Part shown: piece after piece, positions 27,293 to 35,363 of the stretch | How the letters are laid out: every line of letters starts with the position of its first letter | Numbering within the stretch: position 1 is the first letter of the stretch | Assembly: GCA_028708575.1 (NCBI GenBank) | Contig: JAQVYQ010000002.1 | Coordinates: 49,850 to 92,358 of the forward strand | Length of the DNA: 42,509 bases | DNA from: Tissierellia bacterium | Lineage (GTDB): Bacteria > Bacillota > Clostridia > Tissierellales > Tissierellaceae | Direction: 5' to 3' | The notes under the pieces: model-generated | The model's database searches: none | What the model was told of the DNA's origin: nothing | Seen by the model: the letters and a program-made list of their open reading frames with translations, nothing else | Position numbers and translations under genes: made by a program

Positions 27293-27321
27293 AGTATATC
27301 ATAGTATTTGCACATTACCAA
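27293..27321 (-). promoter_or_regulatory. Candidate promoter of cca
   Basis: TTGGTA (27316-27321, minus strand), a 17-base spacer and TATACT (27293-27298), about 26 bases before the chosen start codon. Confidence 0.5.
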
Positions 27322-27382
27322 TTACAAATTCATGCACTTTTGAGCACATTAGAAAATTGTCAAATACATCCTTAGCATAAAA

Positions 27383-27446
27383 ATATGCTCCTCCTTGCAG
27401 TAAACAGTTTTTATTATTTCAACTGTCTACTACAAGGGGAGCATAT
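27383..27446 (-). terminator. Long imperfect hairpin after fabF
   Basis: Arms at 27383-27409 and 27421-27446 pair over about 24 bp with three imperfections around an 11-base loop. On the minus strand it is followed by TTTTT, so it can end the fab operon transcript. Its length and internal mismatches are unusual for a plain terminator. Confidence 0.6.
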
Positions 27447-27470
27447 CAGAAACCTTCAGGGCCATTTTTA

Positions 27471-28709
27471 TTAGTATTTCTTTAATAATATACTTGCATT
27501 ATGTCCACCAAAACCTAATGAATTAGATAGGGCATATTCAATATCTCTTTCAACCATTTTATTTGGCGTATAGTTTAGATCACATTCTTCATCAGGAGTC
27601 TCATAATTTATAGTTGGTGGAATTTTACCTGTGTTTAAAGCCAATGCTGTGGCTATTACTTCTATTCCACCTGCTGCTCCTAATAGATGACCTGTCATGG
27701 ATTTTGTTGAGCTTATGTTCAATTCATAAGCATGTTCTTTAAATACATTTTTAATAGCTAACGTTTCAAATTTATCATTAAAGTAAGTAGAAGTTCCATG
27801 AGCATTGATATAACCTACTTCTTTGTAATTCACATCCCCATCCTCTAAAGCTAAAGCCATTGCTTTTGTAGCTCCTTTGGCTTCTGGATCAGGTTGAGTT
27901 AAGTGGAATGCATCTGATGTAGACCCATAACCAACTAACTCTGCATATATAGTAGCACCTCTTTTTAATGCATGCTCAAGCTCTTCTAAAATAACTATTC
28001 CTGCCCCTTCTCCCATTATAAAGCCTTCTCTGTCTTTATCAAAAGGTCTACTTGCTTTAGTAGGAGCATCATTTCTTGTTGATAGTGCTTTCATATTGGC
28101 AAATCCTGCTATTGCTACTGGTGTTACAGCTGCTTCTGTCCCTCCAGAAACCACCATATCTAAATATCCAGCCTTAATCATCCTAAATGATTCACCAATT
28201 GCATGTGTAGCTGAGGCACAAGCTGTAGTTATAGTCATAGATGAGCCTTTAAGCCCAAATTTCATAGAAATCTGACCTGCTGCCATATTGGATATCATTG
28301 TTGGAATGAATACTGGACTTACCCGTGATGGACCTCTATCATTATATTTAGTTACTTCGTTTTCAATTGTTTCGATTCCACCAACACCTGATCCAATAAT
28401 AGTTCCAATTCTTTCTCTATCTAAAGACTCTAAATCAATCTTCCCATCCTCAATAGCTAGCTTTGTTGCAGCAACTGCAAATTGTGAAAATCTATCCATC
28501 CTCTTTGCTTCTTTTTTATCTATATAATCCTGTGGTTCAAAACCCTTAACCTCTCCAGCAATTTTCACATCGTAATTTTTCGTATCAAATCTTGTAATAT
28601 TATCAATTCCAGAATTCCCTTGTAAAAGGGAATTCCAAAAGTTATCTTTGCCTATTCCAATCGGAGTTATAGCCCCAAGGCCTGTTAGAACAACTCTTTT
28701 CAATTTCAT
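27471..28709 (-). CDS. fabF: Beta-ketoacyl-ACP synthase II FabF
   Basis: A 412-residue condensing enzyme that elongates acyl-ACP with malonyl-ACP. The catalytic triad is C164 in TTACASATHA, H304 in NAHGTST and H341 in TGHLLGAAG. It is last in the fab operon, 11 bases after acpP. The ATG at 28709 is only a base or two from AAAGGGGA; a TTG six bases further in (28703) has better spacing and would give MKRVVLTGLGAI, so the true start may be there. Confidence 0.97.
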   Translation of the reverse strand: MKLKRVVLTGLGAITPIGIGKDNFWNSLLQGNSGIDNITRFDTKNYDVKIAGEVKGFEPQDYIDKKEAKRMDRFSQFAVAATKLAIEDGKIDLESLDRERIGTIIGSGVGGIETIENEVTKYNDRGPSRVSPVFIPTMISNMAAGQISMKFGLKGSSMTITTACASATHAIGESFRMIKAGYLDMVVSGGTEAAVTPVAIAGFANMKALSTRNDAPTKASRPFDKDREGFIMGEGAGIVILEELEHALKRGATIYAELVGYGSTSDAFHLTQPDPEAKGATKAMALALEDGDVNYKEVGYINAHGTSTYFNDKFETLAIKNVFKEHAYELNISSTKSMTGHLLGAAGGIEVIATALALNTGKIPPTINYETPDEECDLNYTPNKMVERDIEYALSNSLGFGGHNASILLKKY

Positions 28710-28720
28710 TCCCCTTTCTA

Positions 28721-28951
28721 CTAGGAAATTTTTGCTTCTACAAATTTTACTATATCTCCAATGTTTTTAAAATTTTCTGCATCTTCATCAGGAATAGTGA
28801 TTTCAAATTCATCTTCCAAAGCCATCATTATTTCAACTGCATCTAATGAATCTGCTTCTAAGTCCTTCATTAATGAAGTTTCCATTTTTATTTCCTCTAC
28901 ATCTGCGTCTAATTCATCAGCGATTATTTTTTTAACTTTATCAAATATCAT
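28721..28951 (-). CDS. acpP: Acyl carrier protein
   Basis: A 76-residue acidic helical protein that carries growing acyl chains. S35 in [11 protein letters not shown] receives the 4'-phosphopantetheine arm. GAGGAGG precedes the ATG, and the gene sits between fabG (52 bases) and fabF (11 bases) as in many fab operons. No phosphopantetheinyl transferase gene is in the window. Confidence 0.97.
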   Translation of the reverse strand: MIFDKVKKIIADELDADVEEIKMETSLMKDLEADSLDAVEIMMALEDEFEITIPDEDAENFKNIGDIVKFVEAKIS

Positions 28952-29003
28952 TTTATATTCCTCCTCAAAATTTAACTAAGAATTAAGAGATGCTCTCATT
29001 GTG

Positions 29004-29738
29004 TTAGGACAAGCCTCCATCAATCTTTATTACCTGCCCTGTTATATAGTCTGATTCTTGACTTGCTAGGAAGTTTACTAAATTGCTTATGTCCTTTGGT
29101 GTTCCAAGACTTTTTAAAGGTATGCTCTTTATCAGTTCTTCCTTTATTTCCTCTTTTAATACATCTGTCATATCTGTTTGAATAAAGCCTGGTGCTATTG
29201 CATTTACTCTAATTCCACGGGATGCAAATTCTTTTGCCATGGATTTTGTGAAACCAATAACTCCAGCTTTAGATGCTGCATAATTTCCTTGACCTGCATT
29301 GCCATTGGTTCCTACTATAGATGCTATATTTATTATCTTTCCATATCTTTTCTTCATCATGCCTCTAGCAACTGCTTTTGTACAAAGATATACACCTTTT
29401 AAATTTACATTAATTACTTGGTCCCAATCTTCAGATTTCATTTTTATCAAAAGATTATCTCTAGTAATCCCTGCATTATTGACTAATATATCAATAGTTC
29501 CTAATTCTTCTTCTACTGTTTTTACAATAAGATTAACATCTTCTTCTATACTAGAATCAGCTTTAATAGCAATTGACTTGACTCCATGTTTTTTAATCTC
29601 TTCAACTGTTTCTAGTGCTTTTACTTCATTTGATAAATAGGTAATTGCAACATTTATTCCATTTCTTGATAATCCAATTGCAATTTCCTTACCTATTCCT
29701 CTACTACCACCTGTAACTAATGCAACCTTTTCTTCCAT
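29004..29738 (-). CDS. fabG: 3-oxoacyl-ACP reductase FabG
   Basis: A 244-residue short-chain dehydrogenase that reduces 3-oxoacyl-ACP with NADPH. The nucleotide-binding loop is TGGSRGIG at 9-16, NNAG lies at 87-90, and the catalytic residues are S140, Y153 and K157 in YAASK. The C-terminal SDYITGQVIKIDGGLS is typical. Its ATG lies one base after the fabD stop, so translation is probably coupled. Confidence 0.97.
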   Translation of the reverse strand: MEEKVALVTGGSRGIGKEIAIGLSRNGINVAITYLSNEVKALETVEEIKKHGVKSIAIKADSSIEEDVNLIVKTVEEELGTIDILVNNAGITRDNLLIKMKSEDWDQVINVNLKGVYLCTKAVARGMMKKRYGKIINIASIVGTNGNAGQGNYAASKAGVIGFTKSMAKEFASRGIRVNAIAPGFIQTDMTDVLKEEIKEELIKSIPLKSLGTPKDISNLVNFLASQESDYITGQVIKIDGGLS

Positions 29739-29739
29739 A

Positions 29740-30693
29740 TTAAGCTCCCTTCTTCAGTTCGTTTAATGCTTCATGGAAAGAATCTAAATTAGAAATACTC
29801 ATTGTTTGAACTCCCGCTCCTATATGTTTGCCGATTCTTTTTACAAAGCCAGACAATGATTTACCAGGGCCTATTTCAACAAAAGTATCTACTCCCTGAT
29901 TAATCATATACTCCACAGATTGTTGCCATAATACAGAATGACTTACCTGATTAACTAACTTTGAAACTAATTGTTCTTTTGACTCTACAACTTTTCCGTC
30001 TACATTCGATACCACTTTTTTGTCTAAATCATTAATACCAATTTTCTCTAGTTCTGCATTAAGTCTTACCCCTGCTTTAGATAAAAGACTGGTATGGAAT
30101 GGTGCACTGACTTGTAGTTCCACTACTTTTTTAGCTCCAAGTTCCATTGCTTTACTTCCTGCTATTTTTATTCCTGGTATTTCTCCTGATATTACAATTT
30201 GCTCTGGGCTGTTGTAATTAGCAACTTCTACTACTCCATAATCTCTTGAAGCATCAATTACATAAGGAAGATTCAAGCGATCTAATCCAAGAATTGCAGC
30301 CATACCACCTATTCCTTGGGGAACAGCTTCTTGCATAAACTTTCCTCTTTCTCTAACGACTTTTAATGCATCTGAAAAACCAATTGCATTACTCATAACA
30401 ATTGAAGAATACTCTCCAAGACTTAATCCTGCAGTATATTCACAGTCCAATCCCTCATTTTGTAAAGCTCTAAGAATAGCAATACTAGTGGTCAATATAG
30501 CTGGTTGTGTATTTTCTGTTTTCCTTAAATCTTCTTCATTACCGTCAAATATCAACCCACTCAAATCCATATTTAGAACATGGTCTGCTTCATCAAAGAC
30601 TTTTTTTGATTCATTAAAGTTTTCATAGAAGTCCTTGCCCATACCAATATATTGAGCACCTTGGCCTGGAAATATAAATGCGATTTTACTCAT
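29740..30693 (-). CDS. fabD: Malonyl-CoA:ACP transacylase FabD
   Basis: A 317-residue enzyme that moves malonyl from CoA to ACP. FPGQGAQYIGMG is near the N-terminus, the catalytic Ser is S91 in GLSLGEYSS, and the His partner is in SAPFHTS. I chose ATG 30693, eight bases after AGGAGG; the upstream GTG at 30702 overlaps the ribosome binding site. The start overlaps the fabK stop by 8 bases (ATGAGTAA), which links their translation. Confidence 0.96.
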   Translation of the reverse strand: MSKIAFIFPGQGAQYIGMGKDFYENFNESKKVFDEADHVLNMDLSGLIFDGNEEDLRKTENTQPAILTTSIAILRALQNEGLDCEYTAGLSLGEYSSIVMSNAIGFSDALKVVRERGKFMQEAVPQGIGGMAAILGLDRLNLPYVIDASRDYGVVEVANYNSPEQIVISGEIPGIKIAGSKAMELGAKKVVELQVSAPFHTSLLSKAGVRLNAELEKIGINDLDKKVVSNVDGKVVESKEQLVSKLVNQVSHSVLWQQSVEYMINQGVDTFVEIGPGKSLSGFVKRIGKHIGAGVQTMSISNLDSFHEALNELKKGA

Positions 30694-31645
30694 TATCTTC
30701 ACCTCCTTTCAGTAAAGATAATTGATTGATAAGATATTCTGTACCATTAAACATATCTTCAATTATTTCCTTACAGCTTTTGATATCATTAACTAATCCA
30801 GCAATTTGTCCGCACATTACTGATCCGTAATCTACATCTCCATCCACTACTGCAAGTCGTAATTTACCAGCACCTAGACTTTCTAATTCTTCAGGTCCAG
30901 CTCCTGATTTTTCAAGCTCAGCATATTGTCTAGTTAATTTGTTTCTTAAAACTCTTACAGGATGCCCAGTACTTCTCCCAGTTACTATAGCATCTCTATC
31001 TTTTGCTTTAATTATTTCATCTTTATAATTATCATGAACTTTTGCTTCAGTAGAGCAAACAAATCTAGTCCCTACTTGAACTCCTTCTGCTCCTAAAGCA
31101 AATGCAGCTACAAGGCCTCTGCTATCACCTATTCCTCCAGCTGCTATTACTGGTATTTCCACAGCATCGCTGATCTGTGGAATCAATGACATTGTTGTTA
31201 ATTCACCAACATGGCCACCAGCTTCCGTTCCTTCAGCAATAACTGCGTCCACTCCGTATTTCTCCATTCTCTGTGCTAAAGACACTGTAGGTACTACAGG
31301 AATGACTTTTATACCCAACTTCTTAAATCTGTCAATATATTTCCCCGGATTTCCTGCACCTGTAGTTACAACAGGAACCCTCTCGTCACATACTATATCT
31401 ACAATATCCTCAGCATAAGGAGACATCAACATGATATTGACCCCGAAAGGTTTATCAGTCTTTTCCCTTAGCTTTTTTATTTCTTCCCTTAGGTATTCAC
31501 CTGGTGCATTGCCTGAAGCAATAATTCCTAAACCCCCTGCTTCTGAAACAGCTGCTGCCAGTTCATGTGTTGCCACCCAAGCCATACCGCCTTGAATTAT
31601 TGGATATTCGATATCCAGCAATTTGGTAACTCTCGTATTAACCAT
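30686..31645 (-). CDS. fabK: Enoyl-ACP reductase II FabK (FMN-dependent)
   Basis: A 319-residue flavoprotein that does the last reduction of the elongation cycle in place of FabI. Visible are YPIIQGGMAWV near 14-24, GAGNP at 97-101, the catalytic-region His H145 in EAGGHVGE, and the FMN-phosphate segments AAGGIGD and GAEGVQVGTRF. FabK enzymes are not inhibited by triclosan. It overlaps fabH upstream and fabD downstream by 8 bases each. A second FabK/nitronate-monooxygenase-like gene is at 33327. Confidence 0.93.
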   Translation of the reverse strand: MVNTRVTKLLDIEYPIIQGGMAWVATHELAAAVSEAGGLGIIASGNAPGEYLREEIKKLREKTDKPFGVNIMLMSPYAEDIVDIVCDERVPVVTTGAGNPGKYIDRFKKLGIKVIPVVPTVSLAQRMEKYGVDAVIAEGTEAGGHVGELTTMSLIPQISDAVEIPVIAAGGIGDSRGLVAAFALGAEGVQVGTRFVCSTEAKVHDNYKDEIIKAKDRDAIVTGRSTGHPVRVLRNKLTRQYAELEKSGAGPEELESLGAGKLRLAVVDGDVDYGSVMCGQIAGLVNDIKSCKEIIEDMFNGTEYLINQLSLLKGGEDNE

Positions 31646-32645
31646 TCGTATCTCCCCTATTCCACTTCATTACTATTGATGCCCATGATAGACCTGCCCC
31701 AAAGGCTACTAAAGCTATATTATCGCCTTTTTTAATTCTACCTTCTTTTACTGCTTCATCAAGTGCTATTGGAACAGATGCGGAAGATGTATTCCCATAC
31801 TTATTCAAATTAGTGTAAACTTTTTCTTTACTTAAATTCAATTTTTTCATAGAAGAGTCTATTATTCTTGTATTAGCTTGATGAGGTACAAGAAAATCTA
31901 AATCTTCAATCTTTAATCCAGCTTTGTCTAAAGCTTTGATAGTTGATTTGCCCATAGTTTTAACTGCAAATTTGAATACAGCCTTTCCATCCATTTGAAC
32001 TGAATGAAGTTTGTCATTAACAGTATTGGCTGATGCTGGAGTTCTTGACCCACCTGCAGGTACTATTAAGACATCACCATTTTCACCATCTGAACCTAAA
32101 TCGTATGATAGGATTCCAAAATCTTGGTCACATTCCTCTAGTACAACTGCTCCTGCACCATCACCGAATAAGACACAAGTGTTTCTATCTTCCCAATTCA
32201 TTATTCTTGAAAAAACTTCAGCTCCAATAACTAAAACCTTTTTATAAACACCTGATGATATAAAGTTTGCCCCAGTTGCCATAGCATATACAAAACCTGA
32301 ACAAGCAACGTTCATATCAAAAGCTGCAGCTTTAGTTGCATTAATTTTGTGTTGAACAATACATGCTGTTGATGGGAAAATATAGTCTGGAGTCGATGAT
32401 GCAACAATAATCAAGTCAATTTCTTCAGGGGTAACACTTGCATTTTCTAAAGCTCTAATCCCAGCTTCTATAGCTAAATCAGATGTAGCTTGAGATTCTT
32501 CTGCAATCCTTCTTTGCTCTATACCTGTTCTTTCTACTATCCATTCATTGCTAGTATCCACCATTTTAGATAGTTCATCATTAGTCAGAATTTTTTCTGG
32601 TAAATAGCTGCCTATCCCTGAAATTCCCACAAAAATTTTTTTCAA
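31638..32645 (-). CDS. fabH: Beta-ketoacyl-ACP synthase III FabH
   Basis: A 335-residue enzyme that starts fatty-acid synthesis by condensing an acyl-CoA primer with malonyl-ACP. The triad is C115 in NVACSGF, H255 in VPHQANTR and N285 in KYGNTSSAS. The start codon is TTG, with GGAGGTGA seven bases upstream; no nearby ATG fits better. It is the first gene of the leftward fab operon, and its promoter region contains the inverted repeat at 32754-32819. Confidence 0.97.
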   Translation of the reverse strand: MKKIFVGISGIGSYLPEKILTNDELSKMVDTSNEWIVERTGIEQRRIAEESQATSDLAIEAGIRALENASVTPEEIDLIIVASSTPDYIFPSTACIVQHKINATKAAAFDMNVACSGFVYAMATGANFISSGVYKKVLVIGAEVFSRIMNWEDRNTCVLFGDGAGAVVLEECDQDFGILSYDLGSDGENGDVLIVPAGGSRTPASANTVNDKLHSVQMDGKAVFKFAVKTMGKSTIKALDKAGLKIEDLDFLVPHQANTRIIDSSMKKLNLSKEKVYTNLNKYGNTSSASVPIALDEAVKEGRIKKGDNIALVAFGAGLSWASIVMKWNRGDTNG

Positions 32646-32753
32646 TTTTTCACCTCCAAATACTCAATTGCCATTTTCATGTTCAATAAAAACCACCTTC
32701 TTTAAAAATATCGTTGCATAATACTTTGCTTTCAATTATTATGAGTATTATAA

Positions 32754-32819
32754 TAATCAAAAACTTATGATTAAGTATATATTATAATCCGCAAATTATC
32801 AATCATAAGTTTTCGATTA
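32754..32819. promoter_or_regulatory. Divergent fabH/fabZ promoter region with 18-bp inverted repeat, likely operator
   Basis: Arms at 32755-32772 and 32801-32818 match over 18 bases with one mismatch and are separated by 28 bases. A TATAAT box for fabZ lies between them (32783-32788), and a TATAAT box for fabH sits just outside the left arm (minus strand, about 32746-32751). Such a layout would let one regulator act on both directions. The arms contain ATAATCAAA- and ATTATCAA-like pieces reminiscent of FabT half sites. No regulator gene is in the locus. Confidence 0.6.
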
Positions 32820-32842
32820 AACCAAGGGAAAGAGGTGAATAA

Positions 32843-33292
32843 ATGAATAAACTTGTAGATATTGAAGAAATAATGGACATTATTCCACATAGATATCCAT
32901 TCCTCTTCGTAGATAGAGTTGAAATCAATGAAGATGGTAGAAGTGGCATTGGATACAAAAATGTTACTATGAATGAATACTATTTTCAGGGCCATTTTCC
33001 CGGCAAACCAGTTATGCCAGGAGTAATAATTATTGAGACTATGGCTCAAGTTGGTTCTGTAATTTTACTTTCTAAAGATGATTTTAAAGGCAGAATTCCA
33101 TATTTTGCTGGAATAAATAAATTCAGATTTAAAAAAGTAGTTAAACCTGGTGATCAACTTAAAATTGAAGTGAATATAATAAAAATGAGGGGTACTGTTG
33201 GGATAGGTCAAGGCAAAGCCTTTGTTGGCGAAGATTTAGCCGCTGAAGGAGAGTTTATCTTCTCAATAGAAAAGGAAAAAAGCAGTAAATAA
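32843..33292 (+). CDS. fabZ: 3-hydroxyacyl-ACP dehydratase FabZ
   Basis: A 149-residue hot-dog-fold enzyme that removes water from 3-hydroxyacyl-ACP. The catalytic H51 is in GHFPGKPVMPGV and E65 in ETMAQ; HRYPFLFVDRV at 16-26 is also typical. AAGAGGTGA precedes the ATG. It is transcribed away from fabH and followed by the FabK-like gene at 33327, with 34 bases between, so those two probably form one unit. Confidence 0.96.
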   Translation: MNKLVDIEEIMDIIPHRYPFLFVDRVEINEDGRSGIGYKNVTMNEYYFQGHFPGKPVMPGVIIIETMAQVGSVILLSKDDFKGRIPYFAGINKFRFKKVVKPGDQLKIEVNIIKMRGTVGIGQGKAFVGEDLAAEGEFIFSIEKEKSSK

Positions 33293-33326
33293 TAGTTCAC
33301 TGATTTATTGGAAGGATGGTGTTTAA

Positions 33327-34385
33327 ATGAATTTACCACAAATAAGTATTGGTAATAAGGTTACAAAAATACCTATTATTCAAGGTGCAATGGGAGTGGG
33401 TGTTTCTTTATCGAATTTAGCTTCTGCTGTTGCTAATTATGGTGGAATAGGAATGATATCTGGTGTGCAAATAGGATTTAGAGAACCAGATTTTGAAGAA
33501 AACTGCGATAAAGCTAATGAAAGGGCTCTTGCTAAAGAAATACGAAAAGCTAGAGACTTGTCACCTAATGGTATACTGGGTGTGAATTTAATGGTTGCTA
33601 TGAACAATTATAAAGAAATGGCTAAAGTTGCAGTAGAGGAAAAAATTGACTTGATAGTTTCTGGAGCAGGTTTACCTACTGAATTGCCTTCCATAATTAA
33701 AGGTAGCAATACAAAAATTGCGCCAATAGTTTCGTCGGGAAAGGCTGCTGCAGTGATTACCAAGTTGTGGAAGAGAAGATATGATTATTTACCAGATTTA
33801 GTTATTGTTGAAGGTCCCGAAGCTGGTGGCCATCTAGGTTTTTCTGTAGAACAACTAAGTAATAAACCTTTACCTTCTCTTACTAAAATAGTTAAAGATG
33901 TTATGAAAATTTTAAAACCGTATGAAGAAGAAGGTGGTAAAAAAATTCCTATAGTAGCAGCTGGGGGAATTTATGATAGCAATGATATTAAAAATATTTT
34001 AGACCTTGGTATACAAGGTGTGCAAATTGGCACTAGATTTGTGGCAACTCATGAATGCGATGCTTCTGATGAGTTTAAAAATGCCTATATAAACGCAAAA
34101 AAAGAGGATATAGAATATATAATTAGTCCCGTTGGTATGCCTGGCCAAGCTATTATAAATCCATTGATGAAAAGAGTCAGATTGGAAAAAGAAAAGATTA
34201 CAAAATGTTATAGATGCCTTACGCCATGTAATCCAACTACAACACCTTATTGTATTTCCAAAGCACTGATTAACTCAGTAAATGGCGATGTAGATAATGG
34301 ATTGATTTTTATAGGGAAAAATGGATACAGAATAAATAAAATTGTAAGTGTAAAAGAATTAATTGACGAACTATTAGATTTTTAG
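33327..34385 (+). CDS. Nitronate monooxygenase / FabK-like FMN protein with C-terminal Cys cluster
   Basis: A 352-residue FMN-binding TIM-barrel protein of the NMO/FabK superfamily. It has IPIIQGAMGVGVS near 15-27, H169 in EGPEAGGHLGF, and the FMN-phosphate segments AAGGIYD and GVQIGTRFV. Unlike the FabK at 30686, it carries a cysteine cluster, C294-x2-C297-x3-C301-x7-C309, which could bind a metal or Fe-S centre. It follows fabZ in a shared divergent unit, so a role in lipid metabolism (second enoyl reductase or related reaction) is plausible but not shown; nitronate oxidation is the alternative. Confidence 0.85.
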   Translation: MNLPQISIGNKVTKIPIIQGAMGVGVSLSNLASAVANYGGIGMISGVQIGFREPDFEENCDKANERALAKEIRKARDLSPNGILGVNLMVAMNNYKEMAKVAVEEKIDLIVSGAGLPTELPSIIKGSNTKIAPIVSSGKAAAVITKLWKRRYDYLPDLVIVEGPEAGGHLGFSVEQLSNKPLPSLTKIVKDVMKILKPYEEEGGKKIPIVAAGGIYDSNDIKNILDLGIQGVQIGTRFVATHECDASDEFKNAYINAKKEDIEYIISPVGMPGQAIINPLMKRVRLEKEKITKCYRCLTPCNPTTTPYCISKALINSVNGDVDNGLIFIGKNGYRINKIVSVKELIDELLDF

Positions 34386-34490
34386 TCTATTATTCACTAA
34401 TTATTGTTCTTCTGAATATATTGTAGAAAGGTATTAAGACAAAATAAACTTCTACCTTTATCAACAACAATAATGACTGGAGGAACAATA

Positions 34491-35324
34491 ATGGATAAAT
34501 ATACAAGTGACTCAAAGATAAGTAATATTAGAGTTATGGGTAATGAGCAAACTAAGGGTAATTTTGGAAAAGCAAATGCAAAAGCATGTAAGAATTGTGT
34601 TGATGTTGATAGTACAACATTAGACAACTGTGATAACACTCCTGTTACGCCAATAGGAATACCAGGTGACGTAGTTGTAAAAGTTCCAGTAGTCTTAGCT
34701 GAATTAACTATAAGATTCAATGTATCTGCATTTATCAAACTTCCTGAACCTGCTTTAGATATTAAGAATATTAAGAAGAGATTGAAAGTTACTCAATGTA
34801 CTCTACTACAACCTACAAATATTTTGTTTATTAAAGGTTTTGTTCGTAAGAATATAGATTATACGACTAAAAAATGTTCAAATGTTTCTGGTGTCTGTGG
34901 AGAACTTCATCATTGCACAATAGATGTGCCTTTTGAATGTTCTACTCCTGTAACATTTACAACACCACCAGCACCTTTAGTAACCAATTCGGCAACTGAA
35001 TTTGAATACTTTAGAACATCAGATTTACCAAATCAACATTTTGCAGAAAAAGATGCTTTATTAGCTGGAGATTTTTCTGAATATAACCAATTTATGACTG
35101 AAAACTTTAATGAGCTTCCATTCTGTGATTTAATCTCTGGATCTATTTATGAATTTGATGAATTTATAAATAGGGAAAGTGTTAATTATTCAGAATTACC
35201 AGTAGAAGAAAAGCTATTTAATAGAATAGAGGAAAAAATGGTTATTGAGCTTACACTTAAGATTCTTCAAAAAAGACAAGTTGCTGTACCAGGATTTGCC
35301 GGAACAGCTAATGATTTTTGTTAA
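34491..35324 (+). CDS. Cysteine-rich spore-coat-like protein (SPOCS/DUF3794-like, CsxC/BC_2427-type)
   Basis: A 277-residue protein with ten cysteines, one at the C-terminus. The middle, from VVVKVPVVLAELTIRF through SAFIKLPEPALDIK to FIKGFVRKNIDY, resembles the SPOCS (DUF3794) domain found in spore-associated proteins of Clostridia, including CsxC/BC_2427-type proteins. No signal peptide or membrane segment is present, as expected for a coat protein made in the mother cell. I chose ATG 34491, seven bases after GGAGG; the ATG at 34473 comes before that site. It is a single gene with a terminator after it. The spore location is inferred from the family. Confidence 0.7.
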   Translation: MDKYTSDSKISNIRVMGNEQTKGNFGKANAKACKNCVDVDSTTLDNCDNTPVTPIGIPGDVVVKVPVVLAELTIRFNVSAFIKLPEPALDIKNIKKRLKVTQCTLLQPTNILFIKGFVRKNIDYTTKKCSNVSGVCGELHHCTIDVPFECSTPVTFTTPPAPLVTNSATEFEYFRTSDLPNQHFAEKDALLAGDFSEYNQFMTENFNELPFCDLISGSIYEFDEFINRESVNYSELPVEEKLFNRIEEKMVIELTLKILQKRQVAVPGFAGTANDFC

Positions 35325-35330
35325 AAATTT

Positions 35331-35353
35331 ATAGGCGCCCATTGGGCGCCTAT
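35331..35353. terminator. Shared GC-rich terminator hairpin
   Basis: ATAGGCGCCC (35331-35340) and GGGCGCCTAT (35344-35353) are perfect complements. It lies between the convergent coat-like gene (stop 35324) and cdaR (stop 35364), so it can end both transcripts. Confidence 0.8.
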
Positions 35354-35363
35354 TATTAAATTC

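Noticed and set aside
32754..32819. FapR operator
   Set aside because: The arms do not match the FapR palindrome (TTAGTACC-type) known from Bacillus, and no fapR gene is present.
32771..33049. A 92-codon minus-strand frame opposite fabZ
   Set aside because: It overlaps the fabZ promoter, ribosome binding site and catalytic region; fabZ is clearly the real gene.
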